Positions 1-8,835 of a DNA stretch of 64,000 bases are shown here, piece after piece. The stretch covers positions 124,001 to 188,000 of the forward strand of contig JAKLKO010000002.1 of the NCBI GenBank assembly GCA_023150615.1, given 5' to 3'. Position numbers and translations under genes: made by a program. Within the stretch, counting starts at the first letter, position 1, and every line of letters starts with the position of its first letter. The DNA comes from Phycisphaerae bacterium (GTDB taxonomy: Bacteria; Planctomycetota; Phycisphaerae; UBA1845; UTPLA1). The notes beneath the pieces are model-generated. The model was not told the origin of the DNA, made no database searches, and saw only the letters and a program-made list of their open reading frames with translations.

Positions 1-1628
1 ACGGCGTCCTGCTCCCGGCCCTCAACGGTGGCTCGGGCGTAGCAGCGGGCACGATCCGACTGACGGATCGAAGCGGGGCCAGCGTGGACATCGACCTGGG
101 CGGCGCCGAGACGCTCGGCGATGTGATCGACGCCGTCAACGCCGCGGGCGCGGCCATTCGCGCCCGCGTCAGCGCTTCCGGTCTCGGTCTCGATCTGATC
201 GACGAGTCGGGCGGAAGCGGCAATCTCATCGTCGAAGACGTCTCCGGCACGCTCGCGGCCGATCTCGGCATTGCGGTAAACGCCGCAGTATCGAGCGTCT
301 CCAATCGAAACCTCCAGCGGCAATACCTGTCCGAAAGCACGCGGCTGGATTCGTTCAGATCAACGTCGCCCTTTGTGCGCGGCAAGTTTCGCATCACCAG
401 CAGTGCCGGCGTTTCGGCGGTCGTCGATCTGACACAAGGCAATGAGCAGACGCTCGGCGATGTCATCGCCGAGATCAACAGCCGCGGGATCTCCGTCGTG
501 GCCTCGATCAATGCGACCGGCGACGGACTGCTGCTTGTCGACACCGCCGGCGGCGGGGGGCGGCTGACGGTTGCAGAGGAGGGGGGCGGCTCCACGGCCC
601 GAAGCCTCGGCCTCCTCGGCTCGGCCGCCGTCGGTCAAACGCAGATCGACGGCACGCTCGAAACACGGATCGAACTTACGGCCGGCGATACGCTCAATAC
701 GCTCGTCAGCCGGCTGCGCGCGTCGCGCGCTCCTGTCGCCGCATCCATCATCAACGACGGCACCGGCACGGCGCCCTATCGCCTGAACCTGACCAGCCTG
801 GCCGGCGGCGCGGCCGGCAACTTCGCCATCGACGCGGGTGCGACCGGCCTGACCTTCGCGACGGTCTCCGAAGGCCGCGATGCGGCGTTGCTCTTCGGTC
901 CTTCTGATGCGACCACGCCACTGCTGCTGACCAGTTCGACGAATACGTTCAGCGACGTCATTCCCGGCGTGACCATCGCGGCGCGATCGGCTTCAGCCAC
1001 GCCGGTCACAATCGACGTTGCGACCAACGTGGAAGCGGCCGTCACGGCGATTCAGGATTTTGTCGAGGCGTTCAACGGCGTGGTCGAGAGAATCGACCAG
1101 CTCACGGAATTCGACTCCACGACGAACAAGCGCGGCCTGCTGCTCGGCGACGCGACCGTCCAGCGCATCGAGTCGCGCCTCTACCGGCTCGTGTCGCAGA
1201 CCGTGGTCGAAGACAACGGTGTCATTAGTCGTTTCGCGTCAGTCGGCATCCGGCTCGGCTCAGGCGGCGAACTGACTTTCGACGAGGATCGCTTCCGCGC
1301 TGCGGCCGAGGACGATCCCGCCGCCGTGGAGTCGGTCTTCACGCGTGCGACGACGGGGCTTGCCGTGATCTTTGAGGAGCAACTCAAGACGCTGACCGAT
1401 TCGACGACGGGGCTTTTGCAGACCCGCAGCGACACCCTGTCCCGGACCGTCGATACGCTTTCCGTACGGGCGGCCCAATTGCAGACCCTGCTCGACAAGC
1501 AGCGGGAGCGCCTGACCGCGCGTTTCCAGGCCACCGAGCGGGCATTGGCGCAACTTCAATCCCAGCAGACGGCCCTCGGTGGCTTGTCGAGCCTCGGCTC
1601 GATCTCGTCCCTGAGCATCAGGTCGTAG
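1..1628 (+). CDS. fliD: Flagellar hook-associated protein 2 (FliD, filament cap), 5' end missing
   Basis: FliD caps the growing flagellar filament and folds incoming flagellin outside the cell. The frame is already open at base 3, so the N-terminus lies before the window; 541 codons remain. Visible are flagellin hook IN-type repeats (first: TIRLTDRSG to LIDESGG, second: GKFRITSSAG to LVDTAGG, a weaker third around ELTAGDTLNTLVSRL). A FliD C-terminal domain follows (FSDVIPGVTI, then VEAFNGVVERIDQLTEFD and GLLLGDATVQRI), and the last ~80 residues are a heptad-rich helix expected to pack in the cap stalk. Next downstream is fliS, the usual fliD neighbour. The GTG at 84 lies inside the coding frame and is not the start. 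Confidence 0.93.
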   Translation, partial: GVLLPALNGGSGVAAGTIRLTDRSGASVDIDLGGAETLGDVIDAVNAAGAAIRARVSASGLGLDLIDESGGSGNLIVEDVSGTLAADLGIAVNAAVSSVSNRNLQRQYLSESTRLDSFRSTSPFVRGKFRITSSAGVSAVVDLTQGNEQTLGDVIAEINSRGISVVASINATGDGLLLVDTAGGGGRLTVAEEGGGSTARSLGLLGSAAVGQTQIDGTLETRIELTAGDTLNTLVSRLRASRAPVAASIINDGTGTAPYRLNLTSLAGGAAGNFAIDAGATGLTFATVSEGRDAALLFGPSDATTPLLLTSSTNTFSDVIPGVTIAARSASATPVTIDVATNVEAAVTAIQDFVEAFNGVVERIDQLTEFDSTTNKRGLLLGDATVQRIESRLYRLVSQTVVEDNGVISRFASVGIRLGSGGELTFDEDRFRAAAEDDPAAVESVFTRATTGLAVIFEEQLKTLTDSTTGLLQTRSDTLSRTVDTLSVRAAQLQTLLDKQRERLTARFQATERALAQLQSQQTALGGLSSLGSISSLSIRS

Positions 1629-1748
1629 GGCTGATCGCCGCACGGTTTTTAGCTCAATCGGCCCGCCGTCCGGGTCGATTCGCCAAAGGTCCGACGTCCG
1701 CCCACGTTCCGTCCGGGTGGTCGGCGTCGCGGACCGAGAGCGAGAGAC

Positions 1749-2186
1749 ATGAGCCAGACCGCGTCCTCCGAGTACCTTCGCAACGCCGTGCTCACGGCGC
1801 GACCCGAGCAATTGCAGCTCATGCTGTACGACGGGGCGATTCGATTCGCCACGACGGCGCGCGAGGCCCTCACACGCAATGACCTCGAATCGAGCTGCGA
1901 GGCGCTGCTCCGGGCCCAGCGGATCGTGGTCGAGCTGGAAAGCGGCCTGCGTCACGACGTGAATCCGAACCTGTGCTCCCAGATGGCGGCGCTGTATCAG
2001 TTCGTCTATCGACGGCTGGTCGATGCCAACACGCAGCGCGACGTGGACGCGATCGATGATGCGCTCCAGATCCTCCGACATCAGCGCGAAACATGGGAAC
2101 TGCTGCTGCGGAAACTGGCCGAGACCGCGGATGCGCCCACGGCGCTCGAACGATCGGAGCATCCGTCGCTTTGCGTCCAGGGATGA
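1749..2186 (+). CDS. fliS: Flagellar export chaperone FliS
   Basis: FliS binds the C-terminus of flagellin in the cytoplasm and keeps it unpolymerised until export. The 145-residue product has the typical FliS pattern: an N-terminal SSEYLRNAVLTARPEQLQLM segment, then LYDGAIRF, and four amphipathic helices ending in ETWELLLRKL. The ATG at 1749 follows a purine-rich GAGAGCGAGAG stretch that can serve as ribosome binding site. It lies 120 bp after fliD, likely in the same flagellar transcription unit. Size and motif order match the family. Confidence 0.93.
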   Translation: MSQTASSEYLRNAVLTARPEQLQLMLYDGAIRFATTAREALTRNDLESSCEALLRAQRIVVELESGLRHDVNPNLCSQMAALYQFVYRRLVDANTQRDVDAIDDALQILRHQRETWELLLRKLAETADAPTALERSEHPSLCVQG

Positions 2187-2235
2187 GACACGTCGCATCG
2201 TGACGCTCGCGTGGCGGCGGCGAACTTGAATGGCG

Positions 2236-2264
2236 TTGACGCGCCGAATTCGGACACCTATAGT
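2236..2264 (+). promoter_or_regulatory. Sigma70-type promoter for the TPR protein gene
   Basis: TTGACG (2236-2241) and TATAGT (2259-2264) are separated by 17 bp, close to consensus. Predicted transcription start is near 2271. This excludes the ATG at 2230, which would lie upstream of the transcript, and supports the ATG at 2353 for the next gene. Confidence 0.7.
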
Positions 2265-2352
2265 CGCCTCATCAATCGACCGCGTTCGATTCCGGCTCGT
2301 GGGTTGTCGCGCCGACGACCACCGCGCTGCGTCGAGCACGCCGGGTGTGAGA

Positions 2353-3540
2353 ATGCCGACGAGTGCATCCTTGATCAAAAGCGCCTCTCGCACGAACGGC
2401 GTACGACGCCGCCATTCACCTCGCTCGGTTGTCGCATGGCTGCCCGCGGTTGCATGCCTCTTCGTCGTCGGTCCGACGATCCTGCACGCTCAGGCCACCG
2501 CAACGCCGCCGACCACGGCCCCGGCCGAACGGGCGCCGACGCCGTCTGCCCGCGAACTGGCCGTTGAGGCCCTCAAGCTGTTCGACGCTGCGCAGTACAC
2601 GAAGGCCTACCAGTTGGCCCAGCAGGCGCTCTCCGTTCGGCCTGATCAACCCGAGGCGCTGCTCGTCACCGGGCTGATCCTCATCCACAGCGGCCGGAAC
2701 CGTGAGGCGATCGAGCCGCTGGCGCAATACAACAAGTCGGACGTGGGTCGCAACGACTACCGCGGTTACGAAGCGCTCGGCGACCTGTACATGCGCTCCT
2801 CCGCGCATCGCATGGCCCACGACCAGTTCTTCATCGCCGTGTCGAAGGCTCCCATCACGGTCGGGGACAAGCCCACGCGTGCGCTGATCCGAATGAAACT
2901 CGCCCAGGCGCTCGTGGGCATGGGCCGCTTCGATGACGCGATCAAGAACGCCGAGGACGCGTCACAATCCGCTCCCCGTTCGGCCACGGTCCTCTGGGAC
3001 CTGGCGCGGATCTACTCCCGCGCAGAGCAGGATGAGAAGGCGGTTCCGCTGATGGAGTCCGCCGCGCGGCTGGCCCGCGAGGAGCTCTTCTCGGCGCAAT
3101 TCAAGCAGAGCCTCGCCGATGACCTGCAGGTCGTCCGGGAGAAGCTCACACTCCTGTCCGACGTGCACAAGGCGATCGTCACGTCGCGGCGGAACCTCAT
3201 TCAAAAAGACCGATCCGTCGATCCGGAAAAGTACCTGGCGCTCGCCCGGGCCATGTCCGAACAGGCCGAAATCTCGCGCCTGCAATCGCTGAACGACGCG
3301 ATGATCGTGTGCGTTGAGGTCATGCGGGCCGCGCCGAAGTCGGTCGATGCGGTCATCCTGCTCGCCGAACTTCAGCGCCAGAGCGGCATGACGGCGGCCG
3401 CGACGCGCACGTATCAGATGGCCCTTCAGCTTGCGCCGAATGACATGCGAATCCTGGATGCACTCCGCGCAATTGGCGCTCCGACGACGCTTCCCACGAC
3501 GGCGCCGACGACCGTACCAGCGACCGTGCGTAACCAATGA
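2353..3540 (+). CDS. Secreted or periplasmic tetratricopeptide-repeat protein
   Basis: The frame is open from 2230, but a promoter at 2236-2264 and a signal peptide beginning at the ATG at 2353 favour this start (395 residues). The signal has an arginine-rich n-region and a hydrophobic core VVAWLPAVACLFVVG ending at LHAQA. A Thr/Pro-rich linker follows, then TPR-like helical pairs (ALKLFDAAQYTKAYQLAQQA, EALLVTGLILIHSGRNREAI, DYRGYEALGDLYMRSS, MGRFDDAIKNAEDA, LWDLARIYSRAEQDEKAVPL, and a last unit AELQRQSGMTAAATRTYQMA). The C-terminus is a low-complexity Thr/Pro/Ala tail. TPRs imply a scaffold role; the partner is unknown. It follows fliS, but the separate promoter argues against a flagellar function. 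Confidence 0.8.
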   Translation: MPTSASLIKSASRTNGVRRRHSPRSVVAWLPAVACLFVVGPTILHAQATATPPTTAPAERAPTPSARELAVEALKLFDAAQYTKAYQLAQQALSVRPDQPEALLVTGLILIHSGRNREAIEPLAQYNKSDVGRNDYRGYEALGDLYMRSSAHRMAHDQFFIAVSKAPITVGDKPTRALIRMKLAQALVGMGRFDDAIKNAEDASQSAPRSATVLWDLARIYSRAEQDEKAVPLMESAARLAREELFSAQFKQSLADDLQVVREKLTLLSDVHKAIVTSRRNLIQKDRSVDPEKYLALARAMSEQAEISRLQSLNDAMIVCVEVMRAAPKSVDAVILLAELQRQSGMTAAATRTYQMALQLAPNDMRILDALRAIGAPTTLPTTAPTTVPATVRNQ

Positions 3541-3760
3541 TCTGACAAACAGTTGCGTCCGATCGGCAATCTTCGCCCATCTCAAGTTTCCGTTCGTTCC
3601 GAGTCGATAAATCAGCGGCGTCTTATCGGACAATCGTTCGATCCGCACGCCGCGGTTCTCCGCCGGTTGTTTCGCCGCCGACGCAGAAACGCCCCGTGTC
3701 TTCGTCGCCGGAAACCCGCGAGGCCGACGCCCACGCGCCTCGTCTGGACGGAACTCTCCC

Positions 3761-4876
3761 ATGCGCAGAAATTTGAGATCCCTGTGGCTGGTCGGCGGCA
3801 TCATCGGCCTGGCCGGGTTGATCGCCTGCAACGAGTTCATGCACCGCGACGCGGACGTGGGCTCGGAGGCGTGTTCAGCGACGCCGGACGCTCCGCCACG
3901 TTCCGATGCGCCGTCCGGGCCGCGGCACGACGCCGGCACGCCCGCCGTGGCGACGATCGCGCGCGACGTGCCGCAGGAACGCTCCGCCACAGGCTCGGCC
4001 CGTCAGCACACATTCACGGCCGATGGCGCCGACTTCGATCCCGTCGTCGACCGCTCCGGAACCTGGCTGGCCTTCGCGTCGAGCCGGCATTCGTCGCGCA
4101 GCCGGCTTTACCTCAAGCGGATCGCCGGAAACGTCGTCACGCAACTGACCGACTCGCGCGGCAGCGATTGCCAACCGGCCTTTTCGCCGGATGGCGAACG
4201 GATCGCCTTCGCCAGCGACCGCGCCGGAAACTGGGACATCTGGGTCGTCAACGCCGACGGCACGGACCCGCAGCAGATCACGCGCGACCCCACCCCCGAG
4301 TTGCATCCGAGCTGGTCGCCGGACGGCAAGCACCTGGCGTTTTGTCGCGCGGGGCGCCGCGCTGGGTCCGGCGAGATCTGGGCGGTGGACGTCGATTCGC
4401 CGGGAACGCTTCGCCTGATCTGCGATGGCCTGTTCCCGGACTGGAACCCCGTCGAGGACAAACTCGTCTATCAACGCGCCCGCGAGCGCGGCGATCGCTG
4501 GTTCAGCATCTGGACAATCGAGCTGTCCGGCGGCGAGGCCCGCTATCCAACCGAGATCGTCTCGAGTCCGGATGCCGCACTCATTACTCCGCGCTGGTCC
4601 GCCGATGGCCGCCGAATCACCTTCTGCATTGTCAGCGAGGGGCCGTCCGGCCACGCGCGAGTTTCTGACGTGGCCGTGGTACAGGACGATGGCAGCCGCC
4701 GCAGCATTCTCACGTCGGGCGATGGCGAGCACTACGCGCCCGCCTGGTCCGGCGACGGCGAGGTCTATTTCACGCGCCGCGCCGATGGCGCCGAGACGAT
4801 CTGGAGCATGCGCGTTGCTCCGGGATCGATGCCCGGGCGTGCCAACTCGACCAAGACGGTCTCCGCGATTCCGTGA
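3761..4876 (+). CDS. Lipoprotein with a six-bladed TolB-like (PD40) beta-propeller
   Basis: The 371-residue product begins with a lipoprotein signal (RRNLRSLWLVGG, lipobox-like GLIAC, Cys 23) followed by a Pro/Ala-rich linker. From about residue 85 there are six WD40-like/PD40 repeats, best seen as CQPAFSPDGERIAFASDRAG, LHPSWSPDGKHLAFCRAG, LFPDWNPVEDKLVYQ, ITPRWSADGRRITFC and YAPAWSGDGEVYFTRR. Such propellers occur in the C-terminal domain of TolB. No N-terminal TolB domain is present here. The next gene starts 4 bp after its stop and encodes a TolB-N-like lipoprotein, so the two are probably cotranscribed. A periplasmic binding or scaffold role is likely; the ligand is unknown. Confidence 0.8.
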   Translation: MRRNLRSLWLVGGIIGLAGLIACNEFMHRDADVGSEACSATPDAPPRSDAPSGPRHDAGTPAVATIARDVPQERSATGSARQHTFTADGADFDPVVDRSGTWLAFASSRHSSRSRLYLKRIAGNVVTQLTDSRGSDCQPAFSPDGERIAFASDRAGNWDIWVVNADGTDPQQITRDPTPELHPSWSPDGKHLAFCRAGRRAGSGEIWAVDVDSPGTLRLICDGLFPDWNPVEDKLVYQRARERGDRWFSIWTIELSGGEARYPTEIVSSPDAALITPRWSADGRRITFCIVSEGPSGHARVSDVAVVQDDGSRRSILTSGDGEHYAPAWSGDGEVYFTRRADGAETIWSMRVAPGSMPGRANSTKTVSAIP

Positions 4877-4880
4877 CGTC

Positions 4881-5732
4881 ATGTCGCTCAGGACCGACCG
4901 AATGGCAGGCACCTGCGAATCCCGGCGAACCCCGACGCGAGCGGCGACGTCCGCTCATCACGCGTTGAGCCGGACCCGGGCGACCGTCGCCTCGCAGTGT
5001 TTCGCGGCCTTGTTCGGCTGGATTCTGTTGGTGGCTGCCGGTTGCACGCAGAAGAAACCGGTCGAGCGCCCGCCGGCCAGCCCGTTCCCGCCCGGATACA
5101 GCATTGCCGTTGCGCCGGCGTTGAACTTCAGCGGCGCGACCGAGTTGGATCCCGTTCGCGTCGCGGATCTGTTCGCCTCGGAGCTGGACAGCATTGACGG
5201 CCTGACCATTCTGCCGGTCAGTCGGACGGTGGCAGTTCTTGCGCGGGAAGGGCGGCGCCAGGTCGAGTCGCCTGCACACGCCGTCTCCGTTGCGGAACGT
5301 GTCGGCGCCGACGCGATCATCGTCCTCGGCATCACGGAATACGATCCGTACACACCCATGGTCGTCGGACTGGCCGCCCAGCTCTACGAGCGGTCCACCG
5401 GCGACTGGTCCCGCGACCTGCAGCCGGTCGAGTGGTCGCGCGAGGGGCGGCCGTTTCCGATCTCGGCCTACGCCGCCGACCCGCTACGCCCGAGAATACA
5501 GGTCCAGCGCGTTTACAACGCGGCCCACGAGGCCGTGGCCGACCGGATAAAAAAGTACGCCTCTCGCCGGAATGCAGATCAAAGCCCGTACGGATGGCGC
5601 CGATATATGGTGAGTCAGGAGCTATATCTCCGGTTCTGCTGCTGGGAGGCCGCGAATCGGATGATCGAAGAGCGATGGCAGAATCGCGCGGAAATGACGG
5701 CGTCGCTCGAACACGCGAAGGATCGCCCATGA
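4881..5732 (+). CDS. Lipoprotein with a TolB-N/LpoB-like alpha/beta domain
   Basis: The start is the ATG at 4881, 4 bp after the previous stop; the frame remains open far upstream but overlaps the previous gene. The 283-residue product has an unusually long n-region and then a lipoprotein signal ending LLVAAGC. The mature part contains IAVAPALNFSG, FASELDSIDGLTILPVSRTV and GADAIIVLGITEYDPYTPM. That layout recalls small periplasmic alpha/beta domains such as the N-terminal domain of TolB or LpoB/CsgG-like proteins. The family assignment is inference from this pattern. The C-terminal ~100 residues are charged and helical. It overlaps the next gene by ATGA, so an operon with it is nearly certain. 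Confidence 0.7.
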   Translation: MSLRTDRMAGTCESRRTPTRAATSAHHALSRTRATVASQCFAALFGWILLVAAGCTQKKPVERPPASPFPPGYSIAVAPALNFSGATELDPVRVADLFASELDSIDGLTILPVSRTVAVLAREGRRQVESPAHAVSVAERVGADAIIVLGITEYDPYTPMVVGLAAQLYERSTGDWSRDLQPVEWSREGRPFPISAYAADPLRPRIQVQRVYNAAHEAVADRIKKYASRRNADQSPYGWRRYMVSQELYLRFCCWEAANRMIEERWQNRAEMTASLEHAKDRP

Positions 5733-5944
5733 ACGGCATGCAGCAGCTCTCGCTGGTCAAGGGATCGCACCGCTACGTCTTTCGCTATCCGCAAGGACGC
5801 GAAGCCGACGTCATCGGCGCGTTCGCTGCGCTGGCCGGCGATCCGGAGAGCAACTTCGATTGGTTCGATGCCGCCGTCCTGAGCTATCAGATGGGCCGCC
5901 GCCTGGAACTGGAACTGGACCAGGCGTCGTCGCCCGCGAACTGA
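5729..5944 (+). CDS. Small protein of 71 residues, function unknown
   Basis: The start ATG at 5729 overlaps the stop of the upstream lipoprotein gene (ATGA), which implies translational coupling. The product begins MNGMQQLSLVKGSHRYVFRY and includes GREADVIGAFAALAGDPESN and DWFDAAVLSYQMGRRLELEL. It has no signal peptide or membrane span and should be a small soluble cytoplasmic protein. I do not recognise the family. Reality is supported by the coupled start and by the same coding style as its neighbours. Confidence 0.65.
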   Translation: MNGMQQLSLVKGSHRYVFRYPQGREADVIGAFAALAGDPESNFDWFDAAVLSYQMGRRLELELDQASSPAN

Positions 5945-6072
5945 CGTTGGAGTACGAGGTCGCCGACGGCGATCTTGATGACAATGCGGACGCCGGGGGA
6001 GTCGGCGTCAGGATCTCGATGCAGGTCGCGGGACCGCGGAGCGGGCCGCCCGGCAAAGTAGGCAGAAGATCA

Positions 6073-7143
6073 ATGATCGCCGAAAAGAGTCCCGCTGTCA
6101 TGAGCGATGTCGCGAACCACCCGCTGATTACGGACTTCCTCAACTACCTTCGCTACGAGCGTCATTTCTCGCCGCACACCGGAAAGTGCTACGCGGCCGA
6201 TCTCGAGCAGTTCTGCGAATTCCTCGTCCACGGGGAATCTGCCGACACGAGCGGCCCGGCGCCCGCGACGCCCGGCGGCGCGGCCGGAATGGACTCGCGG
6301 TTCACGCCTCCGCCCGGCCAGGCCGTCGCCGTTGCCGCGGCGCGAAGCAGCCTCCAGATCGACGAGGGCGAGCTGCGCACGCGCTTGCTTGGCGTGGATG
6401 CCAATCTCGTGCGGCGGTACCTCGGCTATCTGCGGGCCCGCGAATACGCGAAGGCAACCACGGCCCGCAAGCTTGCCACGCTCCGCAGCTTCTACAAATT
6501 CTGCGTCCGCCGCGGCTACATCACGACCAATCCCGTCTCCACGATCCGCACGCCGAAACAGGAGAAGCGCCTGCCGAAGTTCCTCGACATCGAGCAGGTC
6601 AACAAGCTCCTCTCGACGCCCGACGATGGCTCGCTCCTCGGCGCCCGTGATCGCGCGATGCTCGAAACTCTGTATTCGACGGGCGTCCGGGTCAGTGAAC
6701 TCGTCGCACTGAACGTCGAAGACCTTGACCCGGCCGGCCCGGTCCTTCGGGTTCGCGGCAAGGGCCGCAAGGAACGCCGCGCGCCGCTGGGGCAGTCGGC
6801 CCTCGCGGCGATCCACCGTTATCTGGCAATGCGTCGTTCCGATCCGCGCGGCGCCGCCTTCGACAATCAGCCGCTCTTCGTCAACAAGCACGGGCAGCGG
6901 CTCAGCACGCGCAGCGTCCGCCGCAAGCTCGACAAGTACCTGCTTCAGTGCGGTCTCGATCCATCCATCAGCCCGCACACCCTGCGGCATACCTTTGCGA
7001 CGCACATGCTCAACAACGGCGCCGATCTGCGGAGCGTCCAGGAGCTCCTCGGCCATCAGTCCATCAGCACGACGCAGGTCTACACGCACGTCACGACGTC
7101 GCAGATGAAGAAGTCCTACGACGAGAGTCACCCGCGATCTTGA
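6073..7143 (+). CDS. xerC: Tyrosine recombinase of the XerC/XerD type
   Basis: This is a site-specific recombinase that would resolve chromosome dimers at dif. All catalytic residues are visible, numbered from the ATG at 6073 (356 residues): R206 (STGVRVSEL), K230 (RVRGKGRKER), H302 and R305 (PHTLRHTFATHM), H328 (LLGHQS) and the nucleophile Y337 (TTQVYTHV). The N-terminal SAM-like DNA-binding domain spans about 15-160. It is interrupted by a Gly/Ala/Pro-rich insertion at about 56-93, which makes the protein roughly 50 residues longer than usual XerC/D. ATG 6100 is an alternative start. XerC and XerD cannot be told apart here. No phage or integron context is seen, so a housekeeping role is likely. 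Confidence 0.88.
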   Translation: MIAEKSPAVMSDVANHPLITDFLNYLRYERHFSPHTGKCYAADLEQFCEFLVHGESADTSGPAPATPGGAAGMDSRFTPPPGQAVAVAAARSSLQIDEGELRTRLLGVDANLVRRYLGYLRAREYAKATTARKLATLRSFYKFCVRRGYITTNPVSTIRTPKQEKRLPKFLDIEQVNKLLSTPDDGSLLGARDRAMLETLYSTGVRVSELVALNVEDLDPAGPVLRVRGKGRKERRAPLGQSALAAIHRYLAMRRSDPRGAAFDNQPLFVNKHGQRLSTRSVRRKLDKYLLQCGLDPSISPHTLRHTFATHMLNNGADLRSVQELLGHQSISTTQVYTHVTTSQMKKSYDESHPRS

Positions 7144-7260
7144 TCGCGGCCGATCGATGTGGGGATCACTCCGCGGCGGTCCTGCCTCCGGGCATGGCCG
7201 CCGCGGCTGTTCTTGCGTCGATCCGGGAGGCGGGCTGCCGCGCCCGACTCCGTGCATGCA

Positions 7261-8064
7261 TCAGATAAACACCACGATCACGTCGTACATGACGTGGCTG
7301 CCGACCGCGATCCCGAAGCCGCGGAACACGAACACCCCGGCCAGGTACGCCCCGGCCGCCGCCCGAAATGCGAAGTCGCCGACGGAAAAGACATCACTGC
7401 CGATCGGGGCGTAATGGTGCGCCGCAAACGCCAGCGAGGACGCGATGACCGTCAGCGCCACCGCCGCCGTCTGCCGCATTCCGCCGATGTCTTTGAGCAG
7501 CATCATCAGGAACGAGATCACGATCAGCCGGAAGACCAGCTCTTCGTAGATTCCCGCCCCAATGCTGAGCAACAGGTCCACCGCCACCGACGGCTCGCCA
7601 AACGCCGCCAGGGATCGTTGTCGAACGAACTGGTTCATCGCCAGCAGCGGGATCGCGAACAGCACGCTCTCGGCGAGCATCCCGCCCAGCGCGACGCCGT
7701 CGATCGACCACGGCTGCCGTGACGCCACGTGCCATGCAAGCAGCACGGCGACCAGCGCCAGCCCGGGAAGGTAGTAGCCCGATGCGCCGAAGAGACTGAA
7801 GAGCCACTGCAGCAGAAGCTGCGCCGCCAGGTCGTGCCGCTGCGGACCGGAGCTCCACTGGTGCACCAGCGCCATGCCCACCTCGTACGCTGCAACGAGT
7901 GGCAGCAGGAACACGAGGCATTGAAGCGGCCGGTGCGTCAGGTCGTAGTAACCTCCGGCGCTCGGCGCGACGGCGGGGCGCGCCGGCGGCTTTCGCACCG
8001 CGGAACTCCGGATTCGTTGTCTGGTGGGGCGCCGTCCCATGACGCTAGAATGGCCGCGCTTCAT
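7261..8064 (-). CDS. CPBP-family intramembrane metalloprotease (Abi/CAAX-like)
   Basis: This is a polytopic membrane protein of 267 residues (259 if it starts at the ATG at 8040). About six to eight hydrophobic segments begin at LQCLVFLLPLVAAYEVG. The three motifs of the CPBP (Abi) family are present: IYEELVFRL with the Glu-Glu pair and Arg, FAAHHY with the metal-ligand His, and GSHVMYD near the C-terminus. Members cleave or process membrane or prenylated substrates; the substrate is not predictable here. The N-terminal ~35 residues are Arg/Pro-rich and cytoplasmic. The gene diverges from the DNA glycosylase gene. Confidence 0.85.
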   Translation of the reverse strand: MKRGHSSVMGRRPTRQRIRSSAVRKPPARPAVAPSAGGYYDLTHRPLQCLVFLLPLVAAYEVGMALVHQWSSGPQRHDLAAQLLLQWLFSLFGASGYYLPGLALVAVLLAWHVASRQPWSIDGVALGGMLAESVLFAIPLLAMNQFVRQRSLAAFGEPSVAVDLLLSIGAGIYEELVFRLIVISFLMMLLKDIGGMRQTAAVALTVIASSLAFAAHHYAPIGSDVFSVGDFAFRAAAGAYLAGVFVFRGFGIAVGSHVMYDVIVVFI

Positions 8065-8094
8065 GCATGGGCCGTATCGAAAGGGTTTCCCCGC

Positions 8095-8769
8095 ATGGCG
8101 TCAAGCACTGGCGAGCAGCTCATGGCGTTCTACGATGCGCTGTACGACGCCTACGGTCCGCAGCACTGGTGGCCCGGCGAATCGCCGACCGAGGTCATCA
8201 TCGGCGCGATTCTGACGCAGAACACGAACTGGACAAACGTCGAAAAAGCGATCGTCCGCCTGCGGGAAGCAGACGTTCTTGGCTTCGAAGCGCTCCGCGA
8301 CATCGACGTGCAGGTGCTGGCGGAGCACATTCGACCGGCCGGCTACTACAACGTGAAGGCCCGACGCCTGAAGACGTTCGTCGAGTGGTTGTGGCGTGAG
8401 CACGACGGCGACCTGTCGGCCCTCGAGCGCCTGCCGCTGGAGTCGCTTCGCGAGCAACTGCTCCAACTGAAGGGAATCGGTCCCGAGACCGCCGACTCGA
8501 TCCTGCTTTACGCCCTGGGTCGGCCGACGTTCGTCGTCGATGCGTACACCGCGCGCATCCTGGGCCGACACAAGATCATCGAGTCCGGCGCGGACTATCA
8601 CGAAATCAAGTCGGTTTTCGAAAACGCGCTTCCCCCGGACCCGGCGCTTTTCAACGAGTACCACGCGCTGTTCGTGGCCGTGGGAAAACGCCACTGCCGG
8701 CCCCGCGCCCGATGCGAAGGTTGCCCGCTGGAGCATTTCGAGCACGACGCGTCGACTCCCGACGCGTGA
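8095..8769 (+). CDS. HhH-GPD DNA glycosylase, endonuclease III / MagIII-like
   Basis: This is a base-excision repair glycosylase of 224 residues. The endonuclease III fold is shown by WWPGESPTEVIIGAILTQNT, the hairpin LKGIGPETADSILLY and the catalytic Asp in TFVVDAYTARIL. The Lys of true endonuclease III (LPGVGRKTA) is replaced by Glu in the hairpin, so lyase activity is probably lost. The C-terminal cluster motif has only three Cys (CRPRARCEGCPLEHF) instead of four. Both traits fit the alkyl-adenine glycosylase MagIII branch better than Nth. ATG 8095 is chosen over ATG 8050, because a TAGAAT at 8046-8051 probably forms the promoter. Confidence 0.82.
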   Translation: MASSTGEQLMAFYDALYDAYGPQHWWPGESPTEVIIGAILTQNTNWTNVEKAIVRLREADVLGFEALRDIDVQVLAEHIRPAGYYNVKARRLKTFVEWLWREHDGDLSALERLPLESLREQLLQLKGIGPETADSILLYALGRPTFVVDAYTARILGRHKIIESGADYHEIKSVFENALPPDPALFNEYHALFVAVGKRHCRPRARCEGCPLEHFEHDASTPDA

Positions 8770-8835
8770 CGCAGCCGCCGGCCCGATCCCGCGCGCGGCG
8801 AATCGAGCGCCGCTCGCGGCCCGTTGCCGCTCAAC

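Noticed and set aside
2284-2300. GTTCGATTCC, similar to a tRNA T-loop
   Set aside because: The flanking bases do not form a T-stem and no acceptor or anticodon arms are present.
1260-2393. 377-residue minus-strand frame across fliD and fliS
   Set aside because: It is antisense to two confidently identified flagellar genes and has no motif.
3553-4668. 371-residue plus-strand frame rich in Arg and Pro
   Set aside because: It overlaps the PD40 lipoprotein gene in another frame; its composition is typical of a shifted shadow.
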